Source of the DNA: Sciurus carolinensis
Taxonomy: Eukaryota > Chordata > Mammalia > Rodentia > Sciuridae
DNA length: 64,000 nt
Assembly: GCF_902686445.1 (NCBI RefSeq)
Contig: NC_062232.1
Coordinates: forward strand, 89,452,932-89,516,931
Reading direction: 5' to 3'
Shown: positions 43,761-57,310 of the stretch, piece by piece
Layout: every line of letters starts with the position of its first letter
How positions within the stretch are numbered: the first letter of the stretch is position 1
Program-made: the position numbers and the translations under genes
Notes under the pieces: model-generated
What the model saw: only the letters and a program-made list of their open reading frames with translations
Told to the model about the DNA's origin: nothing
Databases searched by the model: none

Positions 43761-43830
43761 TTTTCTTGTGTTTAAAAATATTTTCCATTCTCTATGTGTG
43801 TTCTTGTTGTGCTGATTGATTCAAGAAAAA

Positions 43831-43832
<2 letters not shown>

Positions 43833-43864
<32 letters not shown>
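43833..43864. repeat. (GT)n microsatellite
   Basis: Uninterrupted GTGTGT run. Confidence 0.95.
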
Positions 43865-43866
<2 letters not shown>

Positions 43867-44239
43867 TCATATAATTTGTCTTTTATTTTAATCATTTATT
43901 TCTTCACCTGCTTGTAACTTATCTTTGTTTTGACTTTGGAGAGGTAGAATTTTTTGTGGATTTGTTTTGTTTTGGTTTTATTTGTTTGTTCTTGTTCTTG
44001 TTTTTATTACTCCTTCAATTTCCTTCCCCTTTCAGAGGCAAATGCTCTTGTTCGCTCTTTCATTATTAATTTTATTACTTTTAGCTATTTTTTCACTCTT
44101 CCTTTATAGTCATCACCAGCTACCTGTCCCCTGCTTCCCCTCTCTTCACTTTTTAAGTATTTCAAATTTCTCTTGCCTTTCTTCCTCATTTTCTGTTTAC
44201 TTAAGGAGCTATAATTTTACAATCTCTTAGAGCAAGGCT

Positions 44240-45835
44240 GGAAACATCACAATCTTTGATCTCAAATTGTGCTACAGAGCTATAATAACAAAAAACAGCA
44301 TGCTATTGGCATCAAAAAAGATATGAAAATGAATGAAATAGAAGACACAGAGACAAATCCACATATTTACAGTCATCTGATACTTGTCAAAAGTGCCAAA
44401 AATATATGTTAGAGAAAAGACAGCCTTTTTTAACAAATGGTACTGGGAAAACTGGATATCAATATGTAGACAATGAAACCAGATCCTTATCTCTTGTCCT
44501 GCACAAAAGTCAAATCAAAGTGGATCAGCAATGTCAGAATTAGACCAGAAACATTGTAACTGCTAGAAAAAAACATAGGGTCAACACTCCATCATATTGA
44601 CAGAGGCACTGACTTCCTTAACAAAAACCCTAAAGTTCAAGAAATAAAACCAAAAATGAGTAAGTAACATGGCATCAAATTAAAAAGTTTCTGTATAGCA
44701 AAGGAAATAAAAGCATGAAGAGAGAAGCTACAGAATGGGAGAATAACTTTGTCACCTACTCCTATAATAGGGAGTTAATACCCAAAATATATAAAAAAAT
44801 GAAAAATCTTAACATCAAAAAAATCAATAAATGGGCAAAAGAACTAAACAGGTACTTCTCAAAAGAAGAAATACAAATGGGCAACAAATACATGAAAAAA
44901 AATTCCACATAACTAGCAGTCAGTGAAATGAAAATCAAACTACACTAAGATTTCATCTCATTCCAGTTCAAGTGGCAATCCTCAAGAATATAAATAATAA
45001 TAAATGCTAGAGAGGATGTGGGGGAAAACTTACTATCATACATTGTTGGTGGATCTGCAAATTAGTACAACTACTCTGGGAAGCAATGGGGAGATTCCTC
45101 CAAAACTAGAAATGTAACCACCAGATGACCCAACTATCCCACTCCTGGGTATTTATCAAAAAACAAAAAACAAAAAATTAAAACTCACCTACTATGGCAA
45201 TATAGCCAACAATGTTTATAGTAGCACAATTCACAATAGCCAAGTTATGGATTCAACCCAGATGCCTGTCAACCGATGAATGGATAAAGAAAATAGATAC
45301 ACAATGGAGTTTTACTCAGCCATAAAGAAGAATGAAATTAAAGCATTTGCTGGTAAATGGATAGAACTGGAGAATATCATGCTAAGTGAAATAAGGCAGA
45401 TTCATAAGGTCAAGGGTTGAATATTTTCTCTCATATGCAGAAGATAGAGCAAAATAAGGGAAAAATGGAGGGCAGATTCCTGAAAATGCAAGGGAGATCA
45501 GTAGAGTAGAGGAAGATGTCTGAGGGGGAGAGATGTGAAAAGGAAGGAACTGAAGAAAGAATTTGACCAAATTATGCCACGTACATATATGAATATATCA
45601 CAGTGAATTCCACCTTTACTGGTCCTTTATCAATAAAGGACCAATAAAAACAATAAATGACTAGGAGGAAGAACAGTGGAGGAAGGAGAACATTGGGAGG
45701 AGAGAGGGGAGAGAAAGTGGAAGCACTGAGGACTGAAAGGGAGCAAATTATGTTCCATGCATCTATGATTATGTCAAAATGAACCCCATTATTATGTGTA
45801 ACTATAATTCACTAATAAAAACATTTTAAAAAGCA
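44240..45835 (+). mobile_element. L1 ORF2 C-terminal region and 3' UTR, plus
   Basis: The ORF2 tail is readable in pieces (INKWAKELNRYFSKEEIQMG), followed by 'gcacaattcacaatagccaa', 'cataaggtcaagggttgaat' and two 3' UTR ends near 45,640 and 45,830. It is probably an L1 with a second 3' end fragment attached. Confidence 0.88.
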
Positions 45836-46249
45836 TATGAAAAGACAAAATTAGCCTATTTTTTCATTATTTATTTTTTGTTTTATGTTATAATCACATA
45901 ATTGATTCATTTTATTCTAGCATGCCTCTGCCAGTTTATTTGTATTTTTGAATGTGTTGAGTATTTTAAATTAAGTATTCATAAATTACTCTCATTTTTA
46001 GAAAATAAAAATATTTGTATGAGTGGATGTGACACATTAAACTAATGGGATTAAAATATGAAAATGATACCAATAATTGATATAACAAGCACCTGTACCT
46101 CTAAAAGATTTCTGAACAGTTTTTTATAGATACTTAACTACTGAACTATAATAACATTAACATTTTTAAATAGTTAACATTTCCTAATGTTCACTTTATC
46201 CCAAATATGATTGTCTATACATTGTGTAAAATAATTTATTTGTCTCATA

Positions 46250-46345
46250 TAACAACATAACTATCCCAATTTATAGGTAAGAAAAGAGTATGAACAGCTT
46301 TTGAAAGTTTCTAGACAGAGCAGGAATTAGAACCCAGGCTCTTTT
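46250..46345 (+). mobile_element. MIR SINE fragment
   Basis: 'cccaatttataggtaagaaa' and 'gagcaggaattagaacccag'. Confidence 0.5.
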
Positions 46346-46639
46346 TTTTCCAGAATTCAAGCTCAGAAACACTTGGTGAGAGTCTGTGTGCATTGGTGTT
46401 CTGTGGTTCATTCTCATGTGGAGTCCTGTCAGCCCAAAAGTACATGATTCTCACCCTCACCCTTGGCTTCAGTCCAGTGGAATTATGGAAGTTTCCATGA
46501 CTCCCAAATAAGTGTTACCTCTTGTGTCCTTTTATATTAACCACATTCTGTTTATCTCTCTGATGCAAAATTGCATTTATAGATTCCGAATGCTGAAAAG
46601 CTCCTCTTTCTAATTTTGTCCCCATGGAAGCACATCATC

Positions 46640-47395
46640 ATGTTGATCAACATCATTATTTCTTAGGAAAATGTAAATTAAAATCACTGTGAGCTACAAC
46701 TACGCATCAACTAAAATGCCTAAAATTAAGGTTGACCACATTCAACATTTACGATCATGAAACTCTCAAACATTGATTAGGAATGTAAAATTGTATATCC
46801 ACATTAGAAGAAAATTTTTTAGTTGTTCACAATGTTAATTACTTACGTACCTTATATCCAAAATATTTTATTCTTAAGCATTTATTCAAGAGAAAGTAAA
46901 GCATATGTCTACACGACTTACATATGAATGTTCATGTCAGCTTTATTTACAATGTCCAACACTTGAAAACAACTCAGATCCCCATGAGCAGGTAAATGTA
47001 TAAACAGATTATACAACATTCATACAATATAATGCAGCAAATAAAAAAGGAACAAACTGTTAATACATGCAGCACTTTGGATGAATCTCAGAATAAATAT
47101 GCTGAATGAATGAAGCTAGGAAAAAAGGATGCATACTGTGTGGTTTCATTTTTATAAAATTCTAGAAGATTCAAAAAGTAATCTATTGTGACAGAAAGCA
47201 AGTAAGAGCTAACTTGGGAATAGGGATGGGAAGAAGAGATAGACTCCAAAGGGGCACAAGAAAACTTGTGGGTGATAGCCATGTTCATTATCTTGTCTTT
47301 GATGATGATTTTGGTCAAAAATTTTCAAACTGTATTTTTCAAATGCATTCAGTTTGTTATATGTCAATTATACCTCAATAGAGCTAAAAACACAA
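46640..47395 (+). mobile_element. Old L1M 3' region, plus
   Basis: 'ttcatgtcagctttatttac', 'ccccatgagcaggtaaatgt', 'atactgtgtggtttcatttt' and 'tcaattatacctcaatagag' follow the mammalian L1M 3' end. Confidence 0.75.
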
Positions 47396-48334
47396 ACATT
47401 CATATATTCACAAACATGTCTGAAAGAGTCATTTAAGAACACAATTTTCTAACCCCCTTATTCTACAGATAGAAAACATGGGTTCCAAATAGTTCCAGGT
47501 CACACAGTTAATTCTTGATAAACCTGATGTTGAAACTTAAATGTCCTTATTCCTGTTCTTGGTCTCAGTACACCAAATGAGGAGCTCAGATCAATGTAAT
47601 AAATTTCAATTGTTGGATTTTCAGGCTTTTGTATCAGACCAATGGAAAAGACAGACTCAATGACAAGGTGTGACTTTCCCAGGATCCAGTGTGCTGGAAC
47701 TGACTTGTACTGATTCATGAATGCTGATGGTTAAATTCCAAAGGAATTTTTCAAGTTGGTTGTTGCAAAAAGTTATTAAAAGGAAATCATATAAATCTAC
47801 AATTAAATAAATTATACTAAAATAAAATTAATGAATACTCAAACTCATGACTACTTAATAATTTTACTACATTTTACTATCGTCTATGTTAAGGTTATTT
47901 ACATTTTTGTATCTGTGTGGTAGAAATATTAAATAATGGTGTTTTATTTTACATCTCTTTTACATTCAGTGACATCACATTAGTAGCCTTAAATTGGCCA
48001 TGGTGGAAGTGCCTACACTAGATAAATCATCAAATATTACAAACCAGAGATCTCCTTCCCATCCAAATAACTTGTTAGACACTAGTGCATTTCTGCCTTA
48101 AAGTATCATTTCCCTGGCATTCCTTTATGTCTGGACTGGAAGACAACCCATCAGTGGCTAAAGTCATTCTAGGTAAACAGTGGGCAGTCAATAAATGTTC
48201 TCAGATAATTATCCTTTCCAGTTTGCCCAGGACCTTTCTGCTTTTAACACTGATCATCCCAGAATATCTTTTGTCAGTTGTGGGAAAGACAGGATGGTTG
48301 ATCATTCCAGTGTTAACTCGCTTTTCAAAAAAAT
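47396..48334. other. Intergenic, no gene seen
   Basis: MIR-like words near 47,440-47,550. Otherwise unassigned. Confidence 0.5.
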
Positions 48335-48510
48335 GAACCAGCTACTAAGGAGGTGGAAGCAGGAGGATTGCAAGTTTGAGGCCAGTCTGGACAACAGAGT
48401 TAAACCGTGTCTCAAAATAAAAATGAAAAGGGCTGGGGATATAGCTCAGTGGTAAAGTGTCTCTGTGTTCAATCTCCAATACCACCACCAAAAAAAAAAA
48501 AAAAAAAATG
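48335..48510 (+). mobile_element. B1-dID SINE, plus
   Basis: The 5' end is lost. It runs 'gctactaaggaggtggaagc' to 'ggctggggatatagctcagt' with a long A-tail. Confidence 0.9.
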
Positions 48511-51430
48511 GAATCGGGTGAGTAAATCAATAGAAAGATATAACATTTCTTGAAAAATTAGACCATCTATGAGATAAATAGTGGGTACATTTGTGCATAA
48601 ACCCCTATACATTAGAGTCTCAGTAGTATCCAAGAGTAGAAGTCAGGGCCTTACACATGGTAGGTGCTCAAGAAATATCCATTGGTGGTAGATGACTGAG
48701 AGAGGCAGGACTGCAGGGGGAATGCAGCTCAAAGATGGTGGAGAGACACGGTGAACAGGAGGAACTGAATCAACCATGAAAAAAACTGGGAAGTAATTGA
48801 CATTTGTTCGCAGCATCCTCCGTTTTAATTGTTTAGTGATATACCTAAACCAGGCTGCCATTTTGTTTACCAATGCTCCAGAACTTTCTCTTCCACCCCT
48901 CTCTTCTCACCACCAAAACTCTCTTACTATTTTTATTCTAGGATCCTAGGAACTAACCGGGAGCTAGTTTGCTAGCTTAATCATATGTTAGAATTTAACA
49001 TGCTACTAATTGATTCTTATTTTCTCACTATGCAGTGCTTTTGAGAACCCTAACTCATGAGTATAGAAAAATGAAATGAATGGTCCTTCCCAGCAATGTC
49101 TTTGGTATTTTCAATGTGTTAACAACCAAAATAAGCACCTCAAAATTATGGCCACCTTGTTTAGTGTTCACGTATCACTCTAAATGACTGTATTGTTTTT
49201 ATCCTTTTTTCTTGAGGCTTTCCCAACTTTTGTCCACCTCATATCTAGAGTCATTTCCACCTGGAGTTGCCACAATTTGGTAGATTTATCTCTTTTCTTT
49301 TTCTTTCTTTCTTTCTTTTTTTTTTTTTTTTTTTTTTCTTTTTCAAATCTAGGAAATTGTCCCTGAAAAATTTGGAGATGTAGTAATATGTTCCATTTCC
49401 ATTCCCTAATGTAAATGTTTCATGTTCCATCTCACAAGCAACTTCTTAACACCCATAAGGAAGTGCCTGGAGTATGCCTTCTTTGATAAAAGAAACAGAA
49501 ACAGACAATAATAATAATGGCACTGGAAATTATTACAGTTCAAGAACTTTTTTGGATAGACTTATACTTTACTATATTCTCTTATTTAATTCTATGAAGT
49601 AGATATTTATTTTCTGGATGTCATATATGACACCCAGTACTGTCAAGCAATTTGACAAAGGTCATAGAGGTAGCAAGTGGCAGAGCTAACATTCAAACCT
49701 TTATCTAATTCCAAAACTTGTGCTATTGATAAGCATACCTCTTCATGTAGACTCCAGCTTGGATTGGAGGAAGAAGGAAGAGTGGACATTTAAGAATTAT
49801 TCCATCTGACAAATATGTGTATACTTCCTACTGTGTGCTGGGCTTATTGAATATAAAAAGATGAATATGTACAGTTCCTGCCATTAAAGAAATTATTTTG
49901 ACAGAGGGCATTTGACCACTGTTCTAAAAGTCCTAATAAAAGCAGAATTGGATCAGTACCATAACACAATATTACCTAGTACTTATTGAGAGCACACAAT
50001 GTATTAGACCCTATTCTGATAAATTCTAAATATATTTAATGCTCATGATGACTCTGGGACTATTATTTCATTGAATACATGAAGAATTAGGACTAGTGGA
50101 GAGTTAATTAAGCCCATCAGAGTCCCATCATTGGCCACCACCACGAATACCCACTACCACCACCTTTTTTGTTTAAAATCATTTATTCATTATGAATGTA
50201 TTATATGTCACTGAATGGTATACTTTAAAAATACCTGAAATGGTAAATTTTGTGTGATATGGTTTTTACTGCAATAAATGAAACATTAATTATACAAAAT
50301 GTTAAGTTTTATTTAAAAGTCTAATATACTTTGCATGGTTGCAGAAAGTCATCTTTCCACAAAATAAGGTTCAAAAAATATATAATCAGGGCAAAAGAAC
50401 TTTTTTCCAAGGAGACCAGTAGGCCAGCTTACTACCACCACAGCAGAGTTTTGAAGAGAAGCATTGTCTCAATCATCTCTTACATTCTCATGCTATTTCA
50501 TGCTACCTCTCATTCCTTCTTTCACATGTCTCCCTTTTATTCACAGACATTTCCACTGTGTGTCTCAGGTCCTTTGTTGAGTGATGAAAAAGCTCTCTTA
50601 CACTCTCATCCTTGTTGACTGTTACTTGTACCTCCTTGCCTTGACTCTGGCATTTCCCCAGGGACACTCCTGATAGAGTATGCAGAGTGAAGGGTATTCT
50701 ACTATAGGGACTGGAGAAAGGACTGATATCCTCTTGATTTTCTGAGGCAGCTTCCAGGCCATTGTTTCTCTGCTCTGTTGGAAACACAAACACATGCCAA
50801 TTGCATCATTAACTTACCATACCTCAGGTCTGTTGCCTAGACACTGGTCATGCTTCCAAAGTGATCCAGGTCTTTCAACCTCTAACATATAGACTTCCTC
50901 GTGAACACTCATGTGATTGTTCCAGGGGCTTCAATGTCCACCTGGTTTATTTATCCAAACCTTTGGCCTAGCAGTTCCTAACTTAAAACCCAGTTGCTTT
51001 GATTTACCTCTGTTTTATTGACACATTTTCATGGCTACCCCCTGAAATTGTGCAGCATAATGCAGGAGCCAATAGCTACAGGTAGTTATTTAAACTTAAA
51101 TTAACTTATATTAAATAAAAATTTAAAATCAACCCCTCATTTCAAGTGTTTGATATCTACATGGAGCTAATGACCAATGTATCAGATAATGCAGACAGAG
51201 AAATTTTCCATTATCACAAAAATTGTATTAGAAAGTATAGTTCTTAACATTCTCATCACACTTAACTGCTCCACCTCAGATATGTTTTAAATATGTATTG
51301 CATATCTTTTGTTTGGTAAGTACTATACAAGGTTAAGAGGATATAATGATGAACAAAACATATGTCATCTATTAAGGCTTACTGTATAGCTATACTAAAC
51401 AAGACAATGTGGTATCAAGGAAGGGATATA
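48511..51430. other. Intergenic, mostly unassigned
   Basis: It contains a T/TTTC-rich run (49,294-49,344) and MIR remnants at about 49,560-49,740 and 49,970-50,120. No gene could be supported. Confidence 0.5.
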
Positions 51431-51439
51431 TGCATAGAT

Positions 51440-52880
51440 CACTGAAACAGAATAAAAACCAATAAATAGATTCACATAAATATGCCCAATTTCTTTTTTC
51501 TTATAAAAATGCAAAAAAAAGTCAATGGAGGAAAGATAGCCTTAACATCAAATGCATATGGAAAAAATGGACCCCATCAAAATTTAAAACCTTTGCTCTG
51601 TGAAACACCCTTTCAAAAGGACAAGCTAGAGACCAGGAAAAAATGTTGACAAACTACATATCTGACCAAAGACTCATATGTAAAATATATAAAGAGATGT
51701 TAAAACTCAACAGTTAAAAAGCAGGAAATTCAATCCAACAATGGACAAAACACATGAAAACACATTTCACAGAAAAGGATGTACAGATGACGCATAAGCT
51801 CATAAGAAGATATTGATCATCTTTAGCCATTAGAGAACTACAATTAAAGCCACAAAAAGATATCATTACACATCTATAAGAATTGTTAAAATGAAAAACA
51901 GTGATGTGTTATATTTCCATTACTGTAACAGATACCTGAGATAATTAGCTTATAAAGAGAAAGGTTTGAAGTTTTGGAGATTAAAGTCCATGATTGGTTG
52001 ACCTCATTGTTTTTGGGTCTGTGCCAAGGTAGCACATCATGGTGGCAGAGAATAGCCAAACCATTCCCCTCATGGCAGCAACAAAAGGGATAAGAGGAGA
52101 CCAGTGTTCCACAATCCCTGTCAAAGGCATGCCCTTAATGACCTAAGACTTGTCAATAGACTCCACCTCTGGCCACCTATTTAACTTTAAACTACCTTCC
52201 ATTTGCACCAAGCTGAGGACCAATTTTTTTAGCACATGAGCATTTGGGGGACATTCCAGCACCACCAAATGCTTATGATGATACAGAGACACAGCCACTC
52301 ATACATTGCTGGTGGAAATGTAAAATGGTGTAGCCATTCGAAAACAGTTTGGCAGTTTCTTACAACACTACACACAAAACTACCATAGGACCCAGAATTG
52401 AACTTCTGGCTATTTTTCTAGAGAAATGCAAATTTTTGTTGACATGAAAACCTGTATGTGAATGTTCATTGCAGTTTTATTCATAGTAACCCAAGACTGG
52501 AAATAACCCTGATGTTCTTCAAAGGTTGAATGGTTAAACAAACTATTATACATGGTGAATGGGAAAAAACACTCTTAAACGTGGTACAGGTTTTATGAGT
52601 TCCAATTATACTACATTTATGAAATGGGGGAAATATTAGTTGTTACCAGAAGTTAAGGAAAGAGATAGGAATGTTTGTGACAAGGGTATGGGACAGAAAT
52701 TTGGCTATAAGAAGAATCATGAAAGATCCTTGTGTTGGTGGGACCGTTCTGTATCTCAACTGTATCAATGTCAGTATTTCGAATATGATGTACTATAGTT
52801 TTGCAGAATGGTACCCTTGGGAAAAACTAGGTAGAGGTACATTAGATCTCTCTTATTACTTCTTATAACTTCATGTGAAT
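51440..52880 (+). mobile_element. Old L1M region, plus, split by a MaLR LTR
   Basis: L1 ORF2/3' words ('gacaaactacatatctgacc', 'catacattgctggtggaaat', 'gtgaatgttcattgcagttt') flank an LTR insertion at 51,905-52,272. Confidence 0.75.
51905..52272 (-). mobile_element. MaLR (MST/MLT-type) solo LTR, minus
   Basis: 'gtaacagatacctgagataa', 'aaaggtttgaagttttggag', 'catggtggcagagaatagcc' and 'atttgggggacattcca' give the reverse-complement order of an MST/MLT LTR. No internal retroviral genes. Confidence 0.65.
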
Positions 52881-52919
52881 CTATAATTATCTCAAAATAA
52901 TAAATTCAATTTAAAAAGC

Positions 52920-54190
52920 CAAGGGTGGTAAAGAGTTCAAAAAGGAAGAAGTGATTAATTGCACCAAATGTTGCCAAGAAGTCAAGTCAGAAGAAATATG
53001 TCCATTAAATTTGACAATATGGAGGTCATTGTGACCTGAACAAGAGCTACTTTGCCATAGTAAAGGAGCTAGAAACCAGATAGAAGTGGGCTGAGATGTA
53101 AACAAGAGGCCAAGAAACAATGATAATAACTTTTAAGAAGTTTAGCTATGAAGTGGAGGATAGGGTCTTGAGTAAAATGTAGGGTTAAGCAAGTATTTAT
53201 TGTTGTTTTATTTTGTTCTTAATGGAGACACTTCAATATATTTAGACCTGTTGGGAAAGATGCAATGGAAAGGGAAAAGGTGAAAAGAGAGGAAAGATTA
53301 AGGATCATCAATTGTGTTAAGGCTCCTGAAAGACACATAGAGGGATTGTAACTGAAGAAAAGTAGTAACTACTTTTCTAATGTAATGAAAGAGAGTAAGA
53401 TGAGCATGGAAGTATAAAATTTTCTCTGTGATATACAGGAACTACTAGGAGCAGGTGTGGGTATGAGGGGAGGATGGAGTACATCAGAAGGAATCAGGAT
53501 TTGAGGAGGCAGAAAGTTCCAAATATTTGTTCTGGAGAATGAGTTAATCAAAGAAACGTAGTAGTGTTGTGCACCTATTTAGGATTGTTGATCTTGAACT
53601 TCTCGTAAACATTATGTCCTGTTGTGCAAATTTCTTTAGCAGTGCTCAGGTGCTGGTACAGAGAACTGAGAGAATAGAGATCAGCATAATGGAGGCTTTA
53701 CAAAACAAATTTAAGGCAAGGGAACCTGTACTACTGGAAAGAATTTTATTAAAATTATGAACCATGAAGTCTAAGCTAAATAATGAGGGAAATAAAAATG
53801 AAGGGCTTTGACAGAGTTAGAGGAAGTAGAGGGCTCCATGGACTTGAAGAGCTAGGGAATGATCATAGTGTTAGCAGTTGTGGCAAAAAGTTTTGATGCT
53901 TGAATTTATGATGTTGACTAATTCCTCTTTCGGGAGGGAGGCAGCTGCAGGTAATAAGATCTTAGGTGTGGCTAAGATGAAAGAGATCATTTGAGTTGAG
54001 GAGGTCAAGGAACTGCATGGCAAGGTGTCAGATGGGTTATCCTTGGGGATGTTGAAATCAGTCAGGATAGTAGCAGAGCTTGATATGGGAAGAAAGTCTG
54101 TGAACCAGGACCCAAAGTCATTGATAAATGAAGGGAGTCATCCAAAGGTAAATTCATGACTGACTAGGAGGGGAATAGGGGATATAATTG
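52920..54190 (+). other. Ancient dispersed repeat and unassigned sequence
   Basis: 'caccaaatgttgccaagaag' and 'ggaggtcattgtgacctgaa' match, diverged, a member at about 37,045-37,180 ('catcaaatgcagcaaagagg'). The rest is unassigned. No gene seen. Confidence 0.45.
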
Positions 54191-54224
54191 AATGACCTCA
54201 AAGGATCAGATTTGGGTTTTATAG

Positions 54225-55040
54225 TTTTCATTTATGTGTCAGTGTCGTGAACAGTGAGTAAGAAAGGAATCAAGTTTGGTTCCAACAAGTGGATTTTATT
54301 TATGCAATGCACACTCAACTTAACATTCCTAATAATAGCAAGTCACAAATACATTGAAGATTCACTCCCTTATTCACCTAGATTCTAATCCTCATGGACT
54401 TACTCAATGCAACGTCTCTTAGCCAAGAAGTCAGTAAGCAAGGCCGAGGGGATTCTTCTCAGCCATAGCCTCTCTCAACTCCTTGGATGTCTTTGGATGT
54501 CCTCAGGTGTCCAGTAAGCCAGAGGCTGGGTGGCAGTTTTCACCACAGGAGAGACAGTCAGTCGTCTGGCCTCGGTGACAATGGTTGATCAGCAATCAGT
54601 GATAGAGTGGACAGCAGCCAGGGCAGTCAAGAGACAGAGAGACATGGTCTCTTGTCAAGAGACAAGAGTCCTCTGGTGACAGTTTGCTCCAAAAGTCCAG
54701 GGGTTTAAATAGTGAATTTCAGCCCAGTCATGCTCTGGTCTTCATTGATAAAGACCAGAACATGACTATAATAGGAGCCACCACTCAAATCATAGATAAA
54801 AGTTCATATCAGCATTGTTCAGGAGTGTCATCCTGCCACACAGAAAGTTTGTCACCAGGTGCCTTTATGATTTTAGTTTTACAAGTCCAGGCAAACACCA
54901 AATACAGCTTATTATTACTACATAACATACAACTATAGCAATTCCTATTATTTCCTTGTCTCATTACAGTCAGGAGCACAGGGAAGTAATGGTCTGAAAG
55001 AACACACAGGGGCAAGCAGGAAGTTACTTGCCCTTCATGT
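54225..55040 (-). mobile_element. Retroviral LTR-like element, minus
   Basis: Read on the minus strand it shows a TTTAAA box (plus 54,706-54,711), a downstream AATAAA (reverse of the TTTATT at about 54,296) and a CA-ending terminus near 54,236, a U3-R-U5 order. A 15-base inverted repeat with a 7-8-base loop lies at 54,729-54,766. It differs from the LTR at 62.3 kb, so it probably belongs to another family. Confidence 0.5.
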
Positions 55041-56114
55041 ATCTCTGAGGATAAAAAAAAAAATTCATACTCCAGAAGGCTGCACTGGAAAACACCAGGA
55101 TTTAATAAAGTTTAGGAGGTGAAGGGAACTCTCAACGATGAGTGGGAGCATATGGGAGAGTTTGCTTAATATGTGACAGCTCACCGTATTTCAGGAGTTA
55201 CAGAGGAAATTTTCTGGGCCGGGGGTGGGAATGGCAGACCGCAGCAGGGACAAGAAAGTATGTGGTATTTTGGAGATGATGGCAGAATGGCAGATAGGTA
55301 ACATGGGAAGGAGGAGTGATAGCAACTTGGATGAGAGGCCTACACAGATAGCCTCAAAAGACTCTTACAGGAGGGTGGGAAGCAGCCCTAATGGCCAGTA
55401 TTCTCTCAATCCTATAGTCTCTTGTCTACTTGGATTAACATGGTGGCAAATCCATGGGTTACAATTTCTATACTGGTATGTTTCCGGAATGGCACTGGTC
55501 CCAGGTGAGTTAATTTCAATCTCAATTCTTGTGACCTGGCGCAGTAGCATCCTTGGTAGCTACAGTTCTTATTTCTCTGACCTAATCTCAAGTCTTGTCA
55601 CACGTCCAGTGAGGGTGAGGGAAAGAGTTCCTGTCAGAGAGATGGGCTGGTTGTAAATTAATCACTAAGAATCTTATTTAATAAAAAACCACAGGAGACA
55701 ATTATCTTTTGAATCAGACAATACGCAACTGCTACAGTCTTTGAAATGTAAATAGAGACCTGGTCGCTTTGAATACTGAAGATCAGGCAGGTCTGCCTGC
55801 ATCTCCGACTGTATGAGACCGAGAACTAACTTGGCTGAGACGGATGCAAAAGTTTAGAATCCTGAGAAGAAAACATCCTAATCAGGAATTCACAGAAAAA
55901 TCTGTAATTTAGAAGGGGAAATTCCTCAGTGAGTTTCATAGTTTAAATATGTGTGTTCCTGCCACAGCTTCCAGCCCTCCAGAAATAGCATGGTTTCTGC
56001 TCCCTCGGAGGAAGGATGGAAGCCTACAAAACATAACTGCTCCCTGCTCAGGCAGAGTCCCTCAGGGCCAAGCCTCTTGACGAGGGGAGAAATATCACAG
56101 GGATTGGAAGCCCG

Positions 56115-57060
56115 ATGGCAGGCTATGAGAATTTAGTTCGGACTGTAAGAGAAACTTACTTTTATTTGGTTCAAGATGTTGATTTGTGGTTTTGGGAAGA
56201 TTTGCACACAAGTCTTAGAAATACTGCTAAGAACTTTAGATCTAAGACTCAGAAATGCTCCTCATCCAGGACCTCTTTGTCTTCTGGGGAATTGTCAGTT
56301 GATAAAAAAGAAAAGGATTCAGAAACTAGTCCCAAGCCTGTTTCTGTGGACAGAGAGTCACCTGATAGTCAGGGTGAAGTTTCTATTCAGAGGACTGGAA
56401 GGAATTCAGATGTAGAGGAAGATGAGTTAACATGGAACTTCTGTAATTTACATTTGAAAGGTCCTACTCTAGTGCCTTGCTCTGCCCCTGGAGAAGTTAG
56501 GGTACCAAGAATTCCTACCACTATTAATAGGGCATTGGAAGGAATTGGTAAAATTCGGGTTATACCCCATTTTTGAGCAAAATGATTCTCAAAGTTCTGA
56601 AGGGACTAAAAGAACTCATGGGTCTATTCCTTTTACAACATTAATGGAGTTAAAATCTGCATGCTCTATGTAGGCAGCAACACGCCGTTTATACTAAGTC
56701 TCTTACAATCCATATGTAATGAGGCTTTGCCACCTAAGAATTGGCTCTTACTAGCTAGCTCCTGCCTTTCCAAAGGCAAGTATTTAACATGGAAATCCAA
56801 TTGGAGAGAGCATTGTTCGGATCAGGCAGAAATTAATAAATTGAATGGAGTTCAGATTACCTTGGATATGCTTACTGGCTCAGGACAATCTGCTGACTTG
56901 GACAACAGCTGACTTATGACTTACAACTTAGGCTCAATTAAGTGCATGTGCACAAAGAGCATGGAGAGAATTACCTGGCCAGGGAGAAAAAACTTTAAAG
57001 CCCAGCCAAATTCGGCAGGGGCCAGAGGAAAAGTTTTCAGACTTTGTAACAACTAACCTG
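56115..57060 (+). pseudogene. Endogenous retrovirus gag remnant
   Basis: A 153-codon frame begins at 56,115 with a matrix-like N-terminus. After a stop at 56,574-56,576 and a frame change, the capsid part follows (NEALPPKNWLLLASSCLSKG, KSNWREHCSDQAEINK) with a betaretrovirus (class II) look. Further pieces (about 56,930-57,055) read in another frame. It is broken by several stops and frame changes and not functional. Confidence 0.75.
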
Positions 57061-57310
57061 GACAGTGTTGCTTCAAGGATTTGGAGATAGCCCTCACCTG
57101 TTCAGACAAACCCTAGCTAAGGACTTAACAGAATTCAGAGATAAAACATTTGTAATTGTTTTCCAATAAGTAGATGACATCTTTTATGTTCTACCACACA
57201 GGAGGACTATCAAGGCATTACAGAGGCTTCCTAGGGATAACTGGGTACTGCAGACCTTAGATTCCTGGGTATAGGGAATTAGCTAAGCCTCTTTACAGCC
57301 TCCTTAAAAA
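57055..57310 (+). pseudogene. Endogenous retrovirus reverse-transcriptase remnant
   Basis: Pieces LLQGFGDSPHLFRQTL, a stop before the catalytic VDDIL, and FLGITGYCR then KPLYSLL are spread over about 250 bases. The wording is that of gammaretroviral (class I) pol, which differs in class from the gag just upstream. A large part of pol is missing on both sides. Confidence 0.7.

Noticed and set aside
55225..55656. A 143-codon plus-strand frame before gag
   Set aside because: No retroviral or host domain recognised; it is probably chance or leader sequence, so it is not called as a gene.
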